A stretch of DNA of 51,618 nucleotides from Cyclobacteriaceae bacterium (lineage in GTDB: Bacteria; Bacteroidota; Bacteroidia; Cytophagales; Cyclobacteriaceae): positions 1-51,618 of the forward strand of contig JALONI010000010.1 in assembly GCA_025455015.1 (NCBI GenBank). The letters run 5' to 3'. The notes beneath the pieces were generated by a model, which worked only from the letters and a program-made list of their open reading frames with translations, was not told where the DNA came from and did not search any database. Position numbers and translations under genes: made by a program. This document shows, piece by piece, positions 1-8,352 of this stretch; the first letter of the stretch is position 1; every line of letters begins with the position of its first letter.

Positions 1-921
1 ATGGAGAAAGGGTTGAGCGAAGCCGAAAAAGAGTATTACTCGGGCCGTGGCGAAATCGACCAATTTGAAAAAGACCTGCGCGAAATACAGCACCAGCGGC
101 AGAACATCGACACCCTTCTGATGGAACTGCAAGGGCAGCTCAATGAAAGCAAGCTGCAGTTGAATTCGGTGAAGGAGCGCCTTTCGGTGGAGTTTAACGT
201 AGACCTCGATACGGTGGTGGAGCAGTCGGCTCCTGAAGAGGCAGCCGAACTGGCCAAGGTGGATGAAGATAAAATGCGCGAGCAGGTGCAGAAAATACGC
301 GAGAAGATGGACAACATGGGCCCCATCAACCCCATGGCCATGGAAGCCTACACCGAAATCAAACAACGCAACGATTTCATCATCGCCCAAAAAGACGATT
401 TGATCAAAGCGAAAGAATCGCTGTTTGCGACCATCTCGGAAATAGAAACGGTGGCCAGCGAAACGTTCATGCAGGCGTTTACGCAAATCAAAGAACACTT
501 TGTGCGCGTATTCCGCTCGCTCTTTAACGAGGGCGATGACTGCGACTTGAAACTGGTGGATCCGGCCAAGCCGCTGGAATCAGACATTGACATCATTGCC
601 AAACCCAAAGGCAAGCGGCCACTCACCATCAATCAGCTTTCGGGAGGTGAAAAGACGCTGACGGCCACGGCCCTGCTTTTTTCGATGTACCTGTTGAAGC
701 CTGCTCCGTTTTGTATTTTTGATGAAGTGGATGCCCCGCTGGACGATGCCAACATCGACAAGTTCAACAACATCATCCGCACGTTTAGCAAAGACAGTCA
801 ATTCGTGATCGTGACGCACAACAAACGCACCATGACCAGCACGGATGTCATCTACGGCATTACGATGGTGGAGAAGGGCGTGAGCCGTGTAGTGCCGGTG
901 GATTTGAGACAACTGGCGTAG
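1..921 (+). CDS. smc: Chromosome segregation protein SMC, C-terminal part (5' end outside window)
   Basis: This is the last 306 residues of an SMC ATPase, which normally has about 1,180 residues and compacts and segregates chromosomes together with ScpA and ScpB. Visible in order are the distal coiled coil (roughly residues 1-155, rich in E, K, Q and L) and the C-terminal half of the ATPase head. The head carries the ABC signature LSGGEK near residue 213, the Walker B motif ending in DE near 241-242, and the D-loop PLDD just after it. The ATG at base 1 is an internal methionine, not the true start, because the hinge and the N-terminal Walker A half are missing. A strong hairpin terminator follows the stop codon. 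Confidence 0.95.
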   Translation: MEKGLSEAEKEYYSGRGEIDQFEKDLREIQHQRQNIDTLLMELQGQLNESKLQLNSVKERLSVEFNVDLDTVVEQSAPEEAAELAKVDEDKMREQVQKIREKMDNMGPINPMAMEAYTEIKQRNDFIIAQKDDLIKAKESLFATISEIETVASETFMQAFTQIKEHFVRVFRSLFNEGDDCDLKLVDPAKPLESDIDIIAKPKGKRPLTINQLSGGEKTLTATALLFSMYLLKPAPFCIFDEVDAPLDDANIDKFNNIIRTFSKDSQFVIVTHNKRTMTSTDVIYGITMVEKGVSRVVPVDLRQLA

Positions 922-940
922 CCATGATCTTCCTGGTTGC

Positions 941-980
941 CAAACGGGCTGCGGACAAAACCGCGGCCCGTTTGCTTTTT
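941..980 (+). terminator. Rho-independent terminator of smc
   Basis: A 14-base stem (941-954 pairing with 961-974, one G-U wobble) closes a six-base A-rich loop and is followed by a T-run at 976-980. It lies 20 bases after the smc stop codon, so it separates smc from the metallopeptidase gene. Confidence 0.9.
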
Positions 981-1025
981 ACAGGGGCAGAAGACAGACG
1001 GCATTCTCGGTGTTGAAAACCTTTG

Positions 1026-1033
1026 TATCTTTC
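1026..1033 (+). promoter_or_regulatory. Possible -7 box for the zinc metallopeptidase gene
   Basis: TATCTTTC matches the Bacteroidota -7 consensus TAnnTTTG at 7 of 8 positions and lies 21 bases before the ATG. No TTG sits at the expected -33 distance, so this is a weak call. Confidence 0.35.
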
Positions 1034-1054
1034 CTGACCTAAACCCTTAACGTT

Positions 1055-1927
1055 ATGCGCTGGCGAGGATACCGACAAAGCACCAATGTAGACGATCAAC
1101 GCGGCATGGGCGGGCGCGGAGGTGGCCGCATGCCGGGCGGATTGCTCACAAAGGGTGGCTTGGGCATGCTGGTGGTTGTCTTGCTCATCAGTTGGATCAC
1201 GGGCACCAACCCGCTCAGTCTATTGCAGCAAACGGGCGCAGGCATCGACTCATTTTCCTCTTCGCCCCAAACCGACTACGTGCCCTCGGCTGCCGAGGAA
1301 GAATTGGCGCAGTTTACCGAAACGGTGTTGGCCTACACGGAAGATGTCTGGAACGATCTTAAGCCCGGCTACCGCGAACCCACCTTGGTGCTGTTTACCG
1401 GGCAGGTAGAATCGGCCTGCGGAGGTGCCACCGCGGCCAGCGGACCGTTTTATTGTCCGGCCGATGAAAAGGTGTACATCGACCTGAGTTTTTACGAAGA
1501 ACTTAAGAACAACCTCAATGCCCCGGGCGATTTTGCGCAGGCCTACGTGATCGCCCACGAAGTAGGACACCACATACAACATCTGCTTGGCATCACTGAA
1601 AAAGTACACGGTATGAAAAATCAGGTGAGCGAAGCGGAATACAACGACCTTTCGGTGCGGTTGGAATTGCAGGCCGATTTTTTGGCGGGCGTGTGGGCGC
1701 ACCATGCACAAAAGAGAAACCAAATACTGGAACCGGGCGATGTGGAAGAGGCACTGAATGCCGCATCCGCCATTGGGGATGACCGGCTGCAAAAGCAATT
1801 TCAAGGGTACGTGGTGCCCGACTCGTTTACCCACGGCACCTCTGAGCAGCGCATGCGCTGGTTCAAAAAAGGCTTTGACACGGGCGATCCCGAACAGGGC
1901 GATACCTTTAGCGCGCGCGAGCTCTAG
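1055..1927 (+). CDS. ypfJ: Neutral zinc metallopeptidase, YpfJ/KPN_02809 family
   Basis: This 290-residue protein matches the YpfJ type of putative neutral zinc metallopeptidase. The N-terminus has the family's usual layout: a short basic, glycine-rich cytoplasmic segment (RGYRQSTNVDDQRG followed by GGRGGGR) and one membrane segment at about residues 33-50. The catalytic domain therefore should face the periplasm. The zinc site is the HEVGH motif at residues 168-172, with a likely third ligand in the ELQADFLAG stretch near residue 205. Length fits the family. The physiological substrate of these proteins is not established. It stands alone between the smc terminator and yebC. Confidence 0.85.
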   Translation: MRWRGYRQSTNVDDQRGMGGRGGGRMPGGLLTKGGLGMLVVVLLISWITGTNPLSLLQQTGAGIDSFSSSPQTDYVPSAAEEELAQFTETVLAYTEDVWNDLKPGYREPTLVLFTGQVESACGGATAASGPFYCPADEKVYIDLSFYEELKNNLNAPGDFAQAYVIAHEVGHHIQHLLGITEKVHGMKNQVSEAEYNDLSVRLELQADFLAGVWAHHAQKRNQILEPGDVEEALNAASAIGDDRLQKQFQGYVVPDSFTHGTSEQRMRWFKKGFDTGDPEQGDTFSAREL

Positions 1928-2014
1928 CCTCCGTTTTCGCATTCCGCTCGCGGGTGCTTGGTTTAAAATTGGCACCAGACGGTGGGCGGCCTCCGCGCAT
2001 CCAACGTATTTTTC

Positions 2015-2022
2015 TAATTTTG
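2015..2022 (+). promoter_or_regulatory. -7 promoter box for yebC-like gene
   Basis: TAATTTTG is an exact match to the Bacteroidota -7 consensus and lies 21 bases before the ATG at 2044, giving a very short leader. No clear -33 TTG is present. Confidence 0.55.
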
Positions 2023-2043
2023 CCCTCCTGAAAAAGCACTTGC

Positions 2044-2751
2044 ATGGGACGCATCTTTGAAAAACGGAAACACAAAATGTTCGCGCGCTTTGACCGCATG
2101 GCCAAGGCATTTACACGCATCGGGAAAGACATCGCCATAGCCGTTAAGCAAGGCGGCCCCAACCCCGACAACAACCCGCGGCTGCGCATGGCCATCCAAA
2201 ACGCCAAAGGCGTAAACATGCCCAAAGACCGCGTGGAAAATGCCATCAAACGCGCTTCGTCCAAAGACGAGAAAGACTTTCAGGAAGTGGTGTACGAAGG
2301 CTATGCCCCGCACGGAGTGCCCGTCATGGTTGAATGCGCGACTGACAACCCCACTCGCACGGTGGCCAACATACGCCTGCATTTCTCCAAAAACGGAGGC
2401 AGCATGGGAAACAGCGGCTCGGTGCAATTTCTGTTTGAACGCAAAGGCGTATTCAAATTTGACCCCGCCAAACTACCCCTGGACGAATGGGAATTGGACC
2501 TGATTGATGCCGGGGCCGAGGACATTCAGCAGGACGAAGACGCGCTGATCGTGTACACCAAGTTTGCCGAGTTTGGCCACATGCAGAAGTTTTTGGAAAG
2601 CAAAAAACTCGATGCCAAAAGCGCTGAACTTCAATACATACCCACCACCACCAAAGAACTGTCCGAAGCGCAGCAAGACGAAGTGATGGAATGCATTTCG
2701 GCTTTGGAAGAAGACGATGACGTGCAGAATGTCTACCACAACCTGGCCTGA
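2044..2751 (+). CDS. yebC: YebC/PmpR (TACO1) family protein
   Basis: This 235-residue protein is a member of the YebC/TACO1 family. It opens with [20 protein letters not shown], aligning with the conserved start in which other phyla usually have GHSKW. Family members were first described as DNA-binding regulators; more recent work shows some associate with ribosomes and relieve stalling at proline stretches. Recognisable blocks are the [15 protein letters not shown] segment, the [14 protein letters not shown] helix, the [14 protein letters not shown] strand and the [10 protein letters not shown] loop. Length is slightly below the usual 240-250. In most bacteria yebC sits next to ruvC; here it does not. 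It has its own promoter-like box upstream. Confidence 0.9.
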   Translation: MGRIFEKRKHKMFARFDRMAKAFTRIGKDIAIAVKQGGPNPDNNPRLRMAIQNAKGVNMPKDRVENAIKRASSKDEKDFQEVVYEGYAPHGVPVMVECATDNPTRTVANIRLHFSKNGGSMGNSGSVQFLFERKGVFKFDPAKLPLDEWELDLIDAGAEDIQQDEDALIVYTKFAEFGHMQKFLESKKLDAKSAELQYIPTTTKELSEAQQDEVMECISALEEDDDVQNVYHNLA

Positions 2752-2937
2752 GCGCAGCCGCGTGGCGCGGTGCCGGGCGGGTGGGTAACGAGCCCCCTAC
2801 TCCCCCGTGACTTGCGCCTTCATCGCCCGTTATGCGGTGCTTAAACAAAAATGACGGTGGCCTTGTCGCAGGTGTACTGTTGAAGTAATAAGCGGGTCAA
2901 AAATGGCAGAAAAGGCTGCATTTTCAGGTTTTTCTGT

Positions 2938-2945
2938 TAGTTTTG
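2938..2945 (+). promoter_or_regulatory. -7 promoter box for the outer-membrane protein gene at 3016
   Basis: TAGTTTTG is an exact -7 consensus match 70 bases before the chosen ATG. It implies a leader of about 60 bases. The box also shows that the longer reading frame beginning at the GTG at 2953 would start almost on top of the transcription start. Confidence 0.5.
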
Positions 2946-3015
2946 TTCACTTGTGGACGATCGAAAAAACGCGTCATCTTCTTTTTTGTCGTCCGTACCG
3001 AACCAAGATAACGGC

Positions 3016-3864
3016 ATGAGGGCACTTTTTCTGGCTGCGTTGGCTTTGTTTTCGCATGTGTTGTGTGGGCAGAATGTGGAGTCGTTTGGCGTATTTGGAG
3101 GCCTCAACTTTCCGTTTACGGTTGACCAGGGCTTGAGTAAGGACCCGCGGTACTTTGGGCGGTTTACCATCCGCGGCACGCCCGTGGGCTTTGCGTACGG
3201 ATACGACAAAGTGGGCTGGGGCTACGTAGTGACACCCAGCTACGTGACCGTAGGACAAAAATTTATCATCAAAAATACCGATGGCGGTGAGGTGGGTACC
3301 CGCGATGTGCAGATGAACTACTTCAGCCTGCCCATTGCCCTGAAACTGCACATCAATACCATGGCCTTTTTCCGGCTGAGCATGGTGGCTTCGCTGAACG
3401 TCAACTACCTGATCAAAGGCCAGGAGACCATCACGCACGTGGCCGCCAAGCTGCGCTACCCGGCCAGTGTGATCGTGCCGCAACGACCCGGGTACGATGT
3501 GGTGTACGATGGCGTGTTTGTGCCGGCCGAAAACAACCTCGTTTATGTCGACCACGATAAGTTCAAGCCCATCCAACTGTTTGCGGCCATTGGGTTCCGA
3601 TCCGATTTTGACATTAACGAAGACTGGAGTTTGAATTTTGACGGCCGGGCCAACTTTGGCTTGCTGGACCCACGCACCAACGACTACCTGAACACGCTCA
3701 GGGCCGATGGCCCCGTGCCGGACTTGCCGGGTGAGCGAAGGGAAATCTACCTCTCGGTGGGTGTTGGCATCAGTCGCATCATTGAAGGCAAAACCGGCTT
3801 CAAAACCAAAGTGACTACCCGCAAGCGTTACAACCACGCCCCCAAGCCGCGCGGCAAACGCTAG
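3016..3864 (+). CDS. Outer-membrane beta-barrel protein (PorT-like), function unknown
   Basis: A 282-residue exported protein. The ATG at 3016 is chosen because it places a normal signal peptide at the very start (MRALFLAALALFSHVLCGQ, cleavage after about residue 18); the frame is open further upstream but the extra 21 residues are polar. The mature part alternates polar and hydrophobic residues with many aromatic strand ends, as in the outer-membrane beta-barrel domains common in Bacteroidota, and ends in a very basic tail (KTKVTTRKRYNHAPKPRGKR). A basic tail of this kind is unusual for a barrel, which normally ends on a strand. No substrate can be inferred. It is a single-gene unit between yebC and the bestrophin-like gene. 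Confidence 0.7.
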   Translation: MRALFLAALALFSHVLCGQNVESFGVFGGLNFPFTVDQGLSKDPRYFGRFTIRGTPVGFAYGYDKVGWGYVVTPSYVTVGQKFIIKNTDGGEVGTRDVQMNYFSLPIALKLHINTMAFFRLSMVASLNVNYLIKGQETITHVAAKLRYPASVIVPQRPGYDVVYDGVFVPAENNLVYVDHDKFKPIQLFAAIGFRSDFDINEDWSLNFDGRANFGLLDPRTNDYLNTLRADGPVPDLPGERREIYLSVGVGISRIIEGKTGFKTKVTTRKRYNHAPKPRGKR

Positions 3865-3929
3865 CCCCGGATTAACAATTTGGTAATATTGGCTTTTTTG
3901 CCAAACATTGCTGCCGCTGAACCTCCCCT

Positions 3930-4724
3930 ATGAAGCGGCTGCTCAAGAGCTTTTCGCTCATCATCAACTACAAGACGTTTGTCATCACCGCACTGGCGGT
4001 GTTATCCACTTACATCTGCTCTCATCTTGAGCTGACGGCCAAGTTCCCCGACATGCTGGTGGGGGTGGCGATTGTGTTTCCGGTGGTGTTCTCGATTGGC
4101 TCGGCCTATACCCGCAGAGAAACCGCGTTGCAACGCTATGCTGATTTCAAAGGCCACGCCATTGCCGTGTACTATGCCATGCGCGATTGGCCCAGCGATA
4201 AAACCCACGATTTGCCTGCCCGCACGGCCGAACTGATGCGCGAAATGCTGGTCGCGATGAAGGACATCTTCAAAACCCACCGCAGTCCGCAGTGGGTGGA
4301 AAATGAAAGGATCATGTTTGAACGGTTTTCGCGCCTTTCCCGCCTAACGATGGAACTGCGCCAGCATGGCGTGCAGAGCGGTGAGATTTCACGCGTGAGC
4401 CAATATGTGAGTAAGATGATCATCGCGTTCGACAACATGAAGATCATCCATCACTACCGCACGCCCATTACCCTACGGGCGTACAGCAAGGTTTTTATCT
4501 ACATCTTTCCCATCCTCTACGGCCCTTATTTTGCCAGTACTGCGCACGAGTACGCGACCGCGCTGGAATACGTTATGCCGGTGCTTTACAGTTTTATCCT
4601 GGTGAGCTTAGATAATATTCAAGACCACTTGGAAAACCCTTTTGACGAGGTGGGGGAAGACGATATTGTCATTGACGCAGACGAGGCGGTAGCCTTACTG
4701 GCGCACGAAAACGGAAAAAAATAG
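3930..4724 (+). CDS. Bestrophin-like four-helix membrane protein
   Basis: A 264-residue membrane protein with four hydrophobic segments, at roughly residues 16-34, 41-58, 188-204 and 212-232, separated by a long cytoplasmic-type helical region. The C-terminal phrase DHLENPFDEVGEDDI resembles the conserved bestrophin tail (ENPFG followed by acidic residues), and the four-helix layout fits bestrophin anion channels. Bacterial bestrophins are usually nearer 290-300 residues, so this is a divergent or related family. A channel role is inferred, not shown. A 7-of-8 promoter box (TAATATTG) lies at 3884-3891. tRNA-Glu follows 70 bases downstream. Confidence 0.55.
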   Translation: MKRLLKSFSLIINYKTFVITALAVLSTYICSHLELTAKFPDMLVGVAIVFPVVFSIGSAYTRRETALQRYADFKGHAIAVYYAMRDWPSDKTHDLPARTAELMREMLVAMKDIFKTHRSPQWVENERIMFERFSRLSRLTMELRQHGVQSGEISRVSQYVSKMIIAFDNMKIIHHYRTPITLRAYSKVFIYIFPILYGPYFASTAHEYATALEYVMPVLYSFILVSLDNIQDHLENPFDEVGEDDIVIDADEAVALLAHENGKK

Positions 4725-4746
4725 GCCAAAAAGGCCATTGGGGTAT

Positions 4747-4776
4747 TTGTAAAAATCGGCTGCGCGGCTATATTTG
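4747..4776 (+). promoter_or_regulatory. Consensus Bacteroidota promoter of tRNA-Glu
   Basis: A -33 TTG (4747-4749, within TTTG) is followed by exactly 19 bases and the exact -7 box TATATTTG (4769-4776). The tRNA begins 18 bases after the box. This is the best promoter in the window and anchors the phylum assignment. Confidence 0.9.
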
Positions 4777-4794
4777 CACCCTCTTTTGACAGAC

Positions 4795-4866
4795 GGCCCG
4801 TTCGTCTAGGGGTTAGGACATCAGATTTTCATTCTGGTAACAGGGGTTCGATTCCCCTACGGGCTA
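4795..4866 (+). tRNA. tRNA-Glu (anticodon TTC)
   Basis: The sequence folds into a complete cloverleaf. The acceptor stem pairs GGCCCGT (4795-4801) with ACGGGCT (4859-4865), with one terminal G-U pair. The anticodon stem TCAGA/TCTGG closes a seven-base loop with anticodon TTC at 4828-4830. The T-arm reads GGGG TTCGATT CCCC. The 3' CCA is not encoded (the genome continues ACG), so it must be added enzymatically. It has its own promoter and terminator, so it is a single-tRNA transcription unit. Confidence 0.97.
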
Positions 4867-4873
4867 CGAAGAC

Positions 4874-4915
4874 AACGCAACCGTTTTTTTATCAGACGGT
4901 TGCGTTTTTGTTTTT
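4874..4915 (+). terminator. Rho-independent terminator after tRNA-Glu
   Basis: An 11-base perfect stem (4874-4884 with 4896-4906) is followed by a T-rich tract. It begins eight bases after the tRNA and reaches the last bases of the convergent DCC-family gene. Confidence 0.9.
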
Positions 4916-5303
4916 AGTCCAAAAACCGGGCCCGCCACTCCGGCCGGGGCAGCATGCATTCCTCGCGCTTGCCAAACCACCGATAGCGATGCCGGGCGAC
5001 CCAGTCGTACAGGCCATCGCGCAAAAAGCGGGGCACTAGTTTGCCCGCATACAACAGCGGCCATCCCCCCGACAAATACCGGGCTATTTCCAGTGCGGCA
5101 TCGCTTTTCTCAAACAGTCGGGTATCCTTTATCAGCAACACGCTGTGCCGCGCACCGGGTGGCAACCCCATTTGACGAAGTTGCCGTTGACCAAAATCGG
5201 ACTGCAGGGAGGCGAACGAAAAACGATGGTGCGCATCGCGCTGGATGACAAACTGGACGGACCGGTTGCACAAGTTGCAAACTCCATCAAACAAAATCAC
5301 CAT
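4914..5303 (-). CDS. DCC-family thiol-disulfide oxidoreductase-like protein (DUF393)
   Basis: A 129-residue member of the DCC (DUF393) family, whose hallmark is a D-x-x-C-x-x-C motif at the N-terminus. Here it is D6, C9 and C12 in FDGVCNLCNRSVQF. A further basic and aromatic block (YDWVARHRYRWFG) near the C-terminus is also typical. The family is predicted to have a thioredoxin-like fold; the reaction is not established. The ATG at 5303 is preferred over an upstream in-frame GTG at 5330 because it puts the family's initial hydrophobic strand directly after the start. It begins five bases after the stop codon of the large T9SS protein, so the two may share a transcript. Confidence 0.85.
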   Translation of the reverse strand: MVILFDGVCNLCNRSVQFVIQRDAHHRFSFASLQSDFGQRQLRQMGLPPGARHSVLLIKDTRLFEKSDAALEIARYLSGGWPLLYAGKLVPRFLRDGLYDWVARHRYRWFGKREECMLPRPEWRARFLD

Positions 5304-5308
5304 GGCCG

Positions 5309-8176
5309 TTACCGTTTCACATGAACCCACCCTTTGTAGGATCGGGTTTGCCGCGAGGGGTCGACCACATCAAACGTGAGATTGGCTTGATAATAATACA
5401 CTCCGGTTGTCAGCTCATTGCCCTGGTTATCGCGACCGTTCCAATCAATGAAAATGCTATTCTCGCCACCGGAACGATAGGTATACACTTCCTTTCCCCA
5501 TCGGTTATAGACGAAAAAATCGACTCGCACCACAAAGCGTGCGCACTTGAGGGTGAACTCCTGCAGGTCTACCGTGCCGCAATTCGTCACTCCCGCCTCG
5601 CCCACGCCACGGGTGCTGTAAGCACTAAACACATCATTGCATCCATCGCCATTGGGCGTGAACACGTTGGGCAAATGATAATTCGGGCAGTTGTCGAAAC
5701 ACAAAGGCTCGCTGAGTTCACTTTCGTTGCCGGCCCGATCGACCGTGCTCACGCGGTAGCATCCCGCAAAGGACGTAAGCCCGCGATGGACGAAAAACGT
5801 ATCGCGCACGTTTTCCACCAACAGCGTAAAGTCGCTGCCTGCGCGCGGGGAGAAGTACACTTTGTAGGATCGTATATCCTCCCGACAGTCGGCATCGGCC
5901 GGCCGCCTCCAGTTAATGCTGTTTTGATAGGTATTACTGCCGGTATCGCATGAGGCACTGGCCAAAAATTGATTGCAATCGGTGCCGGCAGGTTCCAACG
6001 CCACAGGGCACGGGTCTTGGTCGTCATCGGGTTGCGCACAACTGCGTTGTGAAAAATTTAACAATGGCTCGTTGATGAGCGGATTGCCATAAGCCCCCTG
6101 GGTGAGCACGCGATAGCAATACACTTGCGACTGTTCTAACGCGATGTTGTTGTATTGCCCCGAGTCGATATAGACAAACCCATCGGTGTTCACATTGACC
6201 GTGTCAATGGGTATCATTTCGGCATTGGTGGCATTTTCGGGGCCGCGGTAAATGATGTGCTTTTCGTACGGCTGGGTATTGATCGACCACGGCACATCGG
6301 CCGACCACGTGAGACGAATGCGTTGAAACTGCGGAGCCGTTTCCAGAAAAACCGAAGAGGCAGTGACCGAGGTGCCCACCGTTAAGGCGCCCGACCTGGC
6401 CGTGACACGGTAGTTGTGCGGTACGGTTTCGGTGTCAAAATTGGTGTCGACAAAAAACGTATCGATGATGCCGGTAGCCACGGTGGTGAGCCGAACGTTG
6501 CCGTTGAACCCTTCGGCCCGCTGCACCTCGTAGGTGTACGGTGGCGGAAACTGACCGGGATCGGCCTCGAAGGGTGGCGTCCACCGCACCGTCATTCGGC
6601 CCGCAGGGACGGACGTCTCGTCCACTGTTACATGGGTGATGATGGGGACGTCTGCACGGATAGGCGGAATGCATATTTCGTCCGACACATAACTTTCACC
6701 CCCGCCCGGCTGCGGGAAGATGGCCACCAGGCGGTAACAGTATTGGGCTCCGTTGGCCAACCCTTGGCCTCCATTGCTATCCGTGAAGGCCGAAATGCCG
6801 ATGGGAACATCGGCAATTTTCGTGTAGCCGAGAAACTCGGGAATGCCCGTGACGCATTCCTCGCGGGTATAGCCGAATGAATCAACCCTTCGCCATACTT
6901 GCATCAGCGTGGCATTGGGACACGCATAATTTTGCCAATCCAATACAGCCGATCGGTTGGCGAGGTTGACAGTTGCACTGATCCACTGTGGTGCGGGGCC
7001 GATCACGCGTATTTGCAACGTTTTGAAGGAGACCAACCGCGGGCCTGTATCGGGATCATCGGTAATTTTGAAAACCACCTGATAGGGCTGATCCTTGACG
7101 TCCGAACACTGGGTATCCCAGGTAAATTCTTGGGTAAGCGGCTGTGCGGTAAACTGGGGAGGTGGGAATGTAGCGCGAGCGGGCAAAAGGCCAAACACCT
7201 GACTAAAGGCTTCGATTTTGACGTTGTCACCGTCCGGATCGGTACCTACTACCAATTCCTCAATGCGCGTACCTGCCTCCACGCAAATGAAATCTTTGAC
7301 CATCAATTCGGGCCGTTGGTTGTCACAGTCTTCAATCAATATCTGCATATCGCGGGTAACGTAGCCGATATTCACCCAGACCCTCCCGATCTTTCGCCAC
7401 TCTTTGATCAAGAAAGCGATATTGTATTGCCCGGCTGCACCGGGGGCATCCCACGTGATGGTGCCCGTTTGGCTGTTGATCGAAAATGTGGGAGGGCCAT
7501 TGCCTTCTTCATTGGCTTGGTTGAAGGGTCGCCCGATGGCGGCATAGAATGCAATGTTGTTGGGGTCGCGGTAGGCATTCACATCCAAATTCCGGTCCTG
7601 CTTGGGTATGGTCAACTCATACGAAAGGCTGTCACCATCCCGATCAAAAGCCCCGGGGTTGTGAAACCAAGCGGCCCCGGTGCAGCCCCGATCGATGGGC
7701 GGTACCAGCAGTTGAGGCGAACTGCTGCAACCCAAAAAGGGGTCGATGTTAATGACTGTTTCAATGTAAAATTCTGTTTCCACCGATCTGAGCATGTTCA
7801 ACACCCCTTCATTCCGGTTTCGTTCGCTGTAGCTGATCACATAGCGCCCATTGCCCGGGTAGGTGTGCAACATCCGGCTGTCCGAGTATACCACGATGCT
7901 CACGCCTTCGCCCAAATCCGGCCGAGGAATGCCGGGGTCTTGTGCCGTCACGTGTACGGGGCTGCCATCGCCAAAGTCGAGCGTCCCCCCGCCAAAAATC
8001 ACGGGCGTGCCGATCGTGTTGGTATAAACGGTAATCGTAATTCTAAAAGTGCGCGAACAGTTGATTCGCTCCACCGTGATCTCGCCTGCGCGAAGGTGCG
8101 TGGCGTGGGCAACCGTTGATTTCAGAAAGAAACCAAGACTCAGGCAAGCCCCTAACAAAAAGTGCTGAATCCTCAT
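5309..8176 (-). CDS. T9SS type-B surface protein with fibronectin-like domains and gliding-motility C-terminal domain
   Basis: A 955-residue secreted protein. A signal peptide covers about residues 1-25 (hydrophobic core LLGACLSLGFFL). An N-terminal domain starting HLRAGEITVERI is common to Bacteroidota surface proteins. The middle holds beta-sandwich units that look fibronectin type III-like, for example around PAGRMTVRWTPPFEADPG. The last 118 residues or so begin NVFTPNGDGCNDVF and include VYNRWGKEVY and GVYYYQANL, the hallmarks of the type-B T9SS C-terminal domain (gliding motility-associated, CHU type). It is therefore predicted to cross the outer membrane by T9SS and become cell-surface attached or released. 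Many cysteines suggest disulfides. Its ligand cannot be told from sequence. No PorP/SprF gene is adjacent. Confidence 0.9.
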   Translation of the reverse strand: MRIQHFLLGACLSLGFFLKSTVAHATHLRAGEITVERINCSRTFRITITVYTNTIGTPVIFGGGTLDFGDGSPVHVTAQDPGIPRPDLGEGVSIVVYSDSRMLHTYPGNGRYVISYSERNRNEGVLNMLRSVETEFYIETVINIDPFLGCSSSPQLLVPPIDRGCTGAAWFHNPGAFDRDGDSLSYELTIPKQDRNLDVNAYRDPNNIAFYAAIGRPFNQANEEGNGPPTFSINSQTGTITWDAPGAAGQYNIAFLIKEWRKIGRVWVNIGYVTRDMQILIEDCDNQRPELMVKDFICVEAGTRIEELVVGTDPDGDNVKIEAFSQVFGLLPARATFPPPQFTAQPLTQEFTWDTQCSDVKDQPYQVVFKITDDPDTGPRLVSFKTLQIRVIGPAPQWISATVNLANRSAVLDWQNYACPNATLMQVWRRVDSFGYTREECVTGIPEFLGYTKIADVPIGISAFTDSNGGQGLANGAQYCYRLVAIFPQPGGGESYVSDEICIPPIRADVPIITHVTVDETSVPAGRMTVRWTPPFEADPGQFPPPYTYEVQRAEGFNGNVRLTTVATGIIDTFFVDTNFDTETVPHNYRVTARSGALTVGTSVTASSVFLETAPQFQRIRLTWSADVPWSINTQPYEKHIIYRGPENATNAEMIPIDTVNVNTDGFVYIDSGQYNNIALEQSQVYCYRVLTQGAYGNPLINEPLLNFSQRSCAQPDDDQDPCPVALEPAGTDCNQFLASASCDTGSNTYQNSINWRRPADADCREDIRSYKVYFSPRAGSDFTLLVENVRDTFFVHRGLTSFAGCYRVSTVDRAGNESELSEPLCFDNCPNYHLPNVFTPNGDGCNDVFSAYSTRGVGEAGVTNCGTVDLQEFTLKCARFVVRVDFFVYNRWGKEVYTYRSGGENSIFIDWNGRDNQGNELTTGVYYYQANLTFDVVDPSRQTRSYKGWVHVKR

Positions 8177-8181
8177 TGTGC

Positions 8182-8189
8182 GAAAGATA
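8182..8189 (-). promoter_or_regulatory. -7-like box directly before the 955-residue T9SS protein
   Basis: On the minus strand TATCTTTC (7 of 8 to consensus) ends six bases before the ATG at 8176. Used as a promoter it would give almost no 5' leader. No -33 TTG is seen at the right distance. Confidence 0.4.
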
Positions 8190-8318
8190 CCAATAAAAGC
8201 GTTTTCTTTCTGATTTCCGAACTTCGGCTACCGCGGCATTCGGCTTGTTAACGAACGCCTGCGCCCGATATTGGCAAAATGGGTTCTTTTTACCCGTGCG
8301 TTTAAAAAAACAACCGCG

Positions 8319-8348
8319 TTGCTGCCAATGTTTCTGTGGTTACCTTTG
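8319..8348 (+). promoter_or_regulatory. Consensus promoter abutting the 79-residue gene
   Basis: TTG at 8319-8321, a 19-base spacer, and an exact -7 box TACCTTTG at 8341-8348. The ATG is only four bases beyond the box, so the transcript should begin at or within a few bases of the start codon. Confidence 0.75.
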
Positions 8349-8352
8349 CGCC

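Noticed and set aside
1250-2110. A 286-codon open frame on - across the metallopeptidase and yebC start
   Set aside because: Antisense to two supported genes, with no domain and an implausible composition.
2974-3837. A 287-codon open frame on - opposite the first outer-membrane protein
   Set aside because: Antisense to a gene with a clear signal peptide and promoter; histidine- and valine-rich shadow.
6899-8119. A 406-codon open frame on + opposite the 955-residue T9SS gene
   Set aside because: It lies entirely antisense to a well-supported gene, has no recognisable domain, no promoter or signal peptide, and its composition mirrors the opposite strand.
8245-8352. Longer N-terminus for the 79-residue protein
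   Set aside because: The extension is cysteine-rich and would be upstream of the predicted transcription start.
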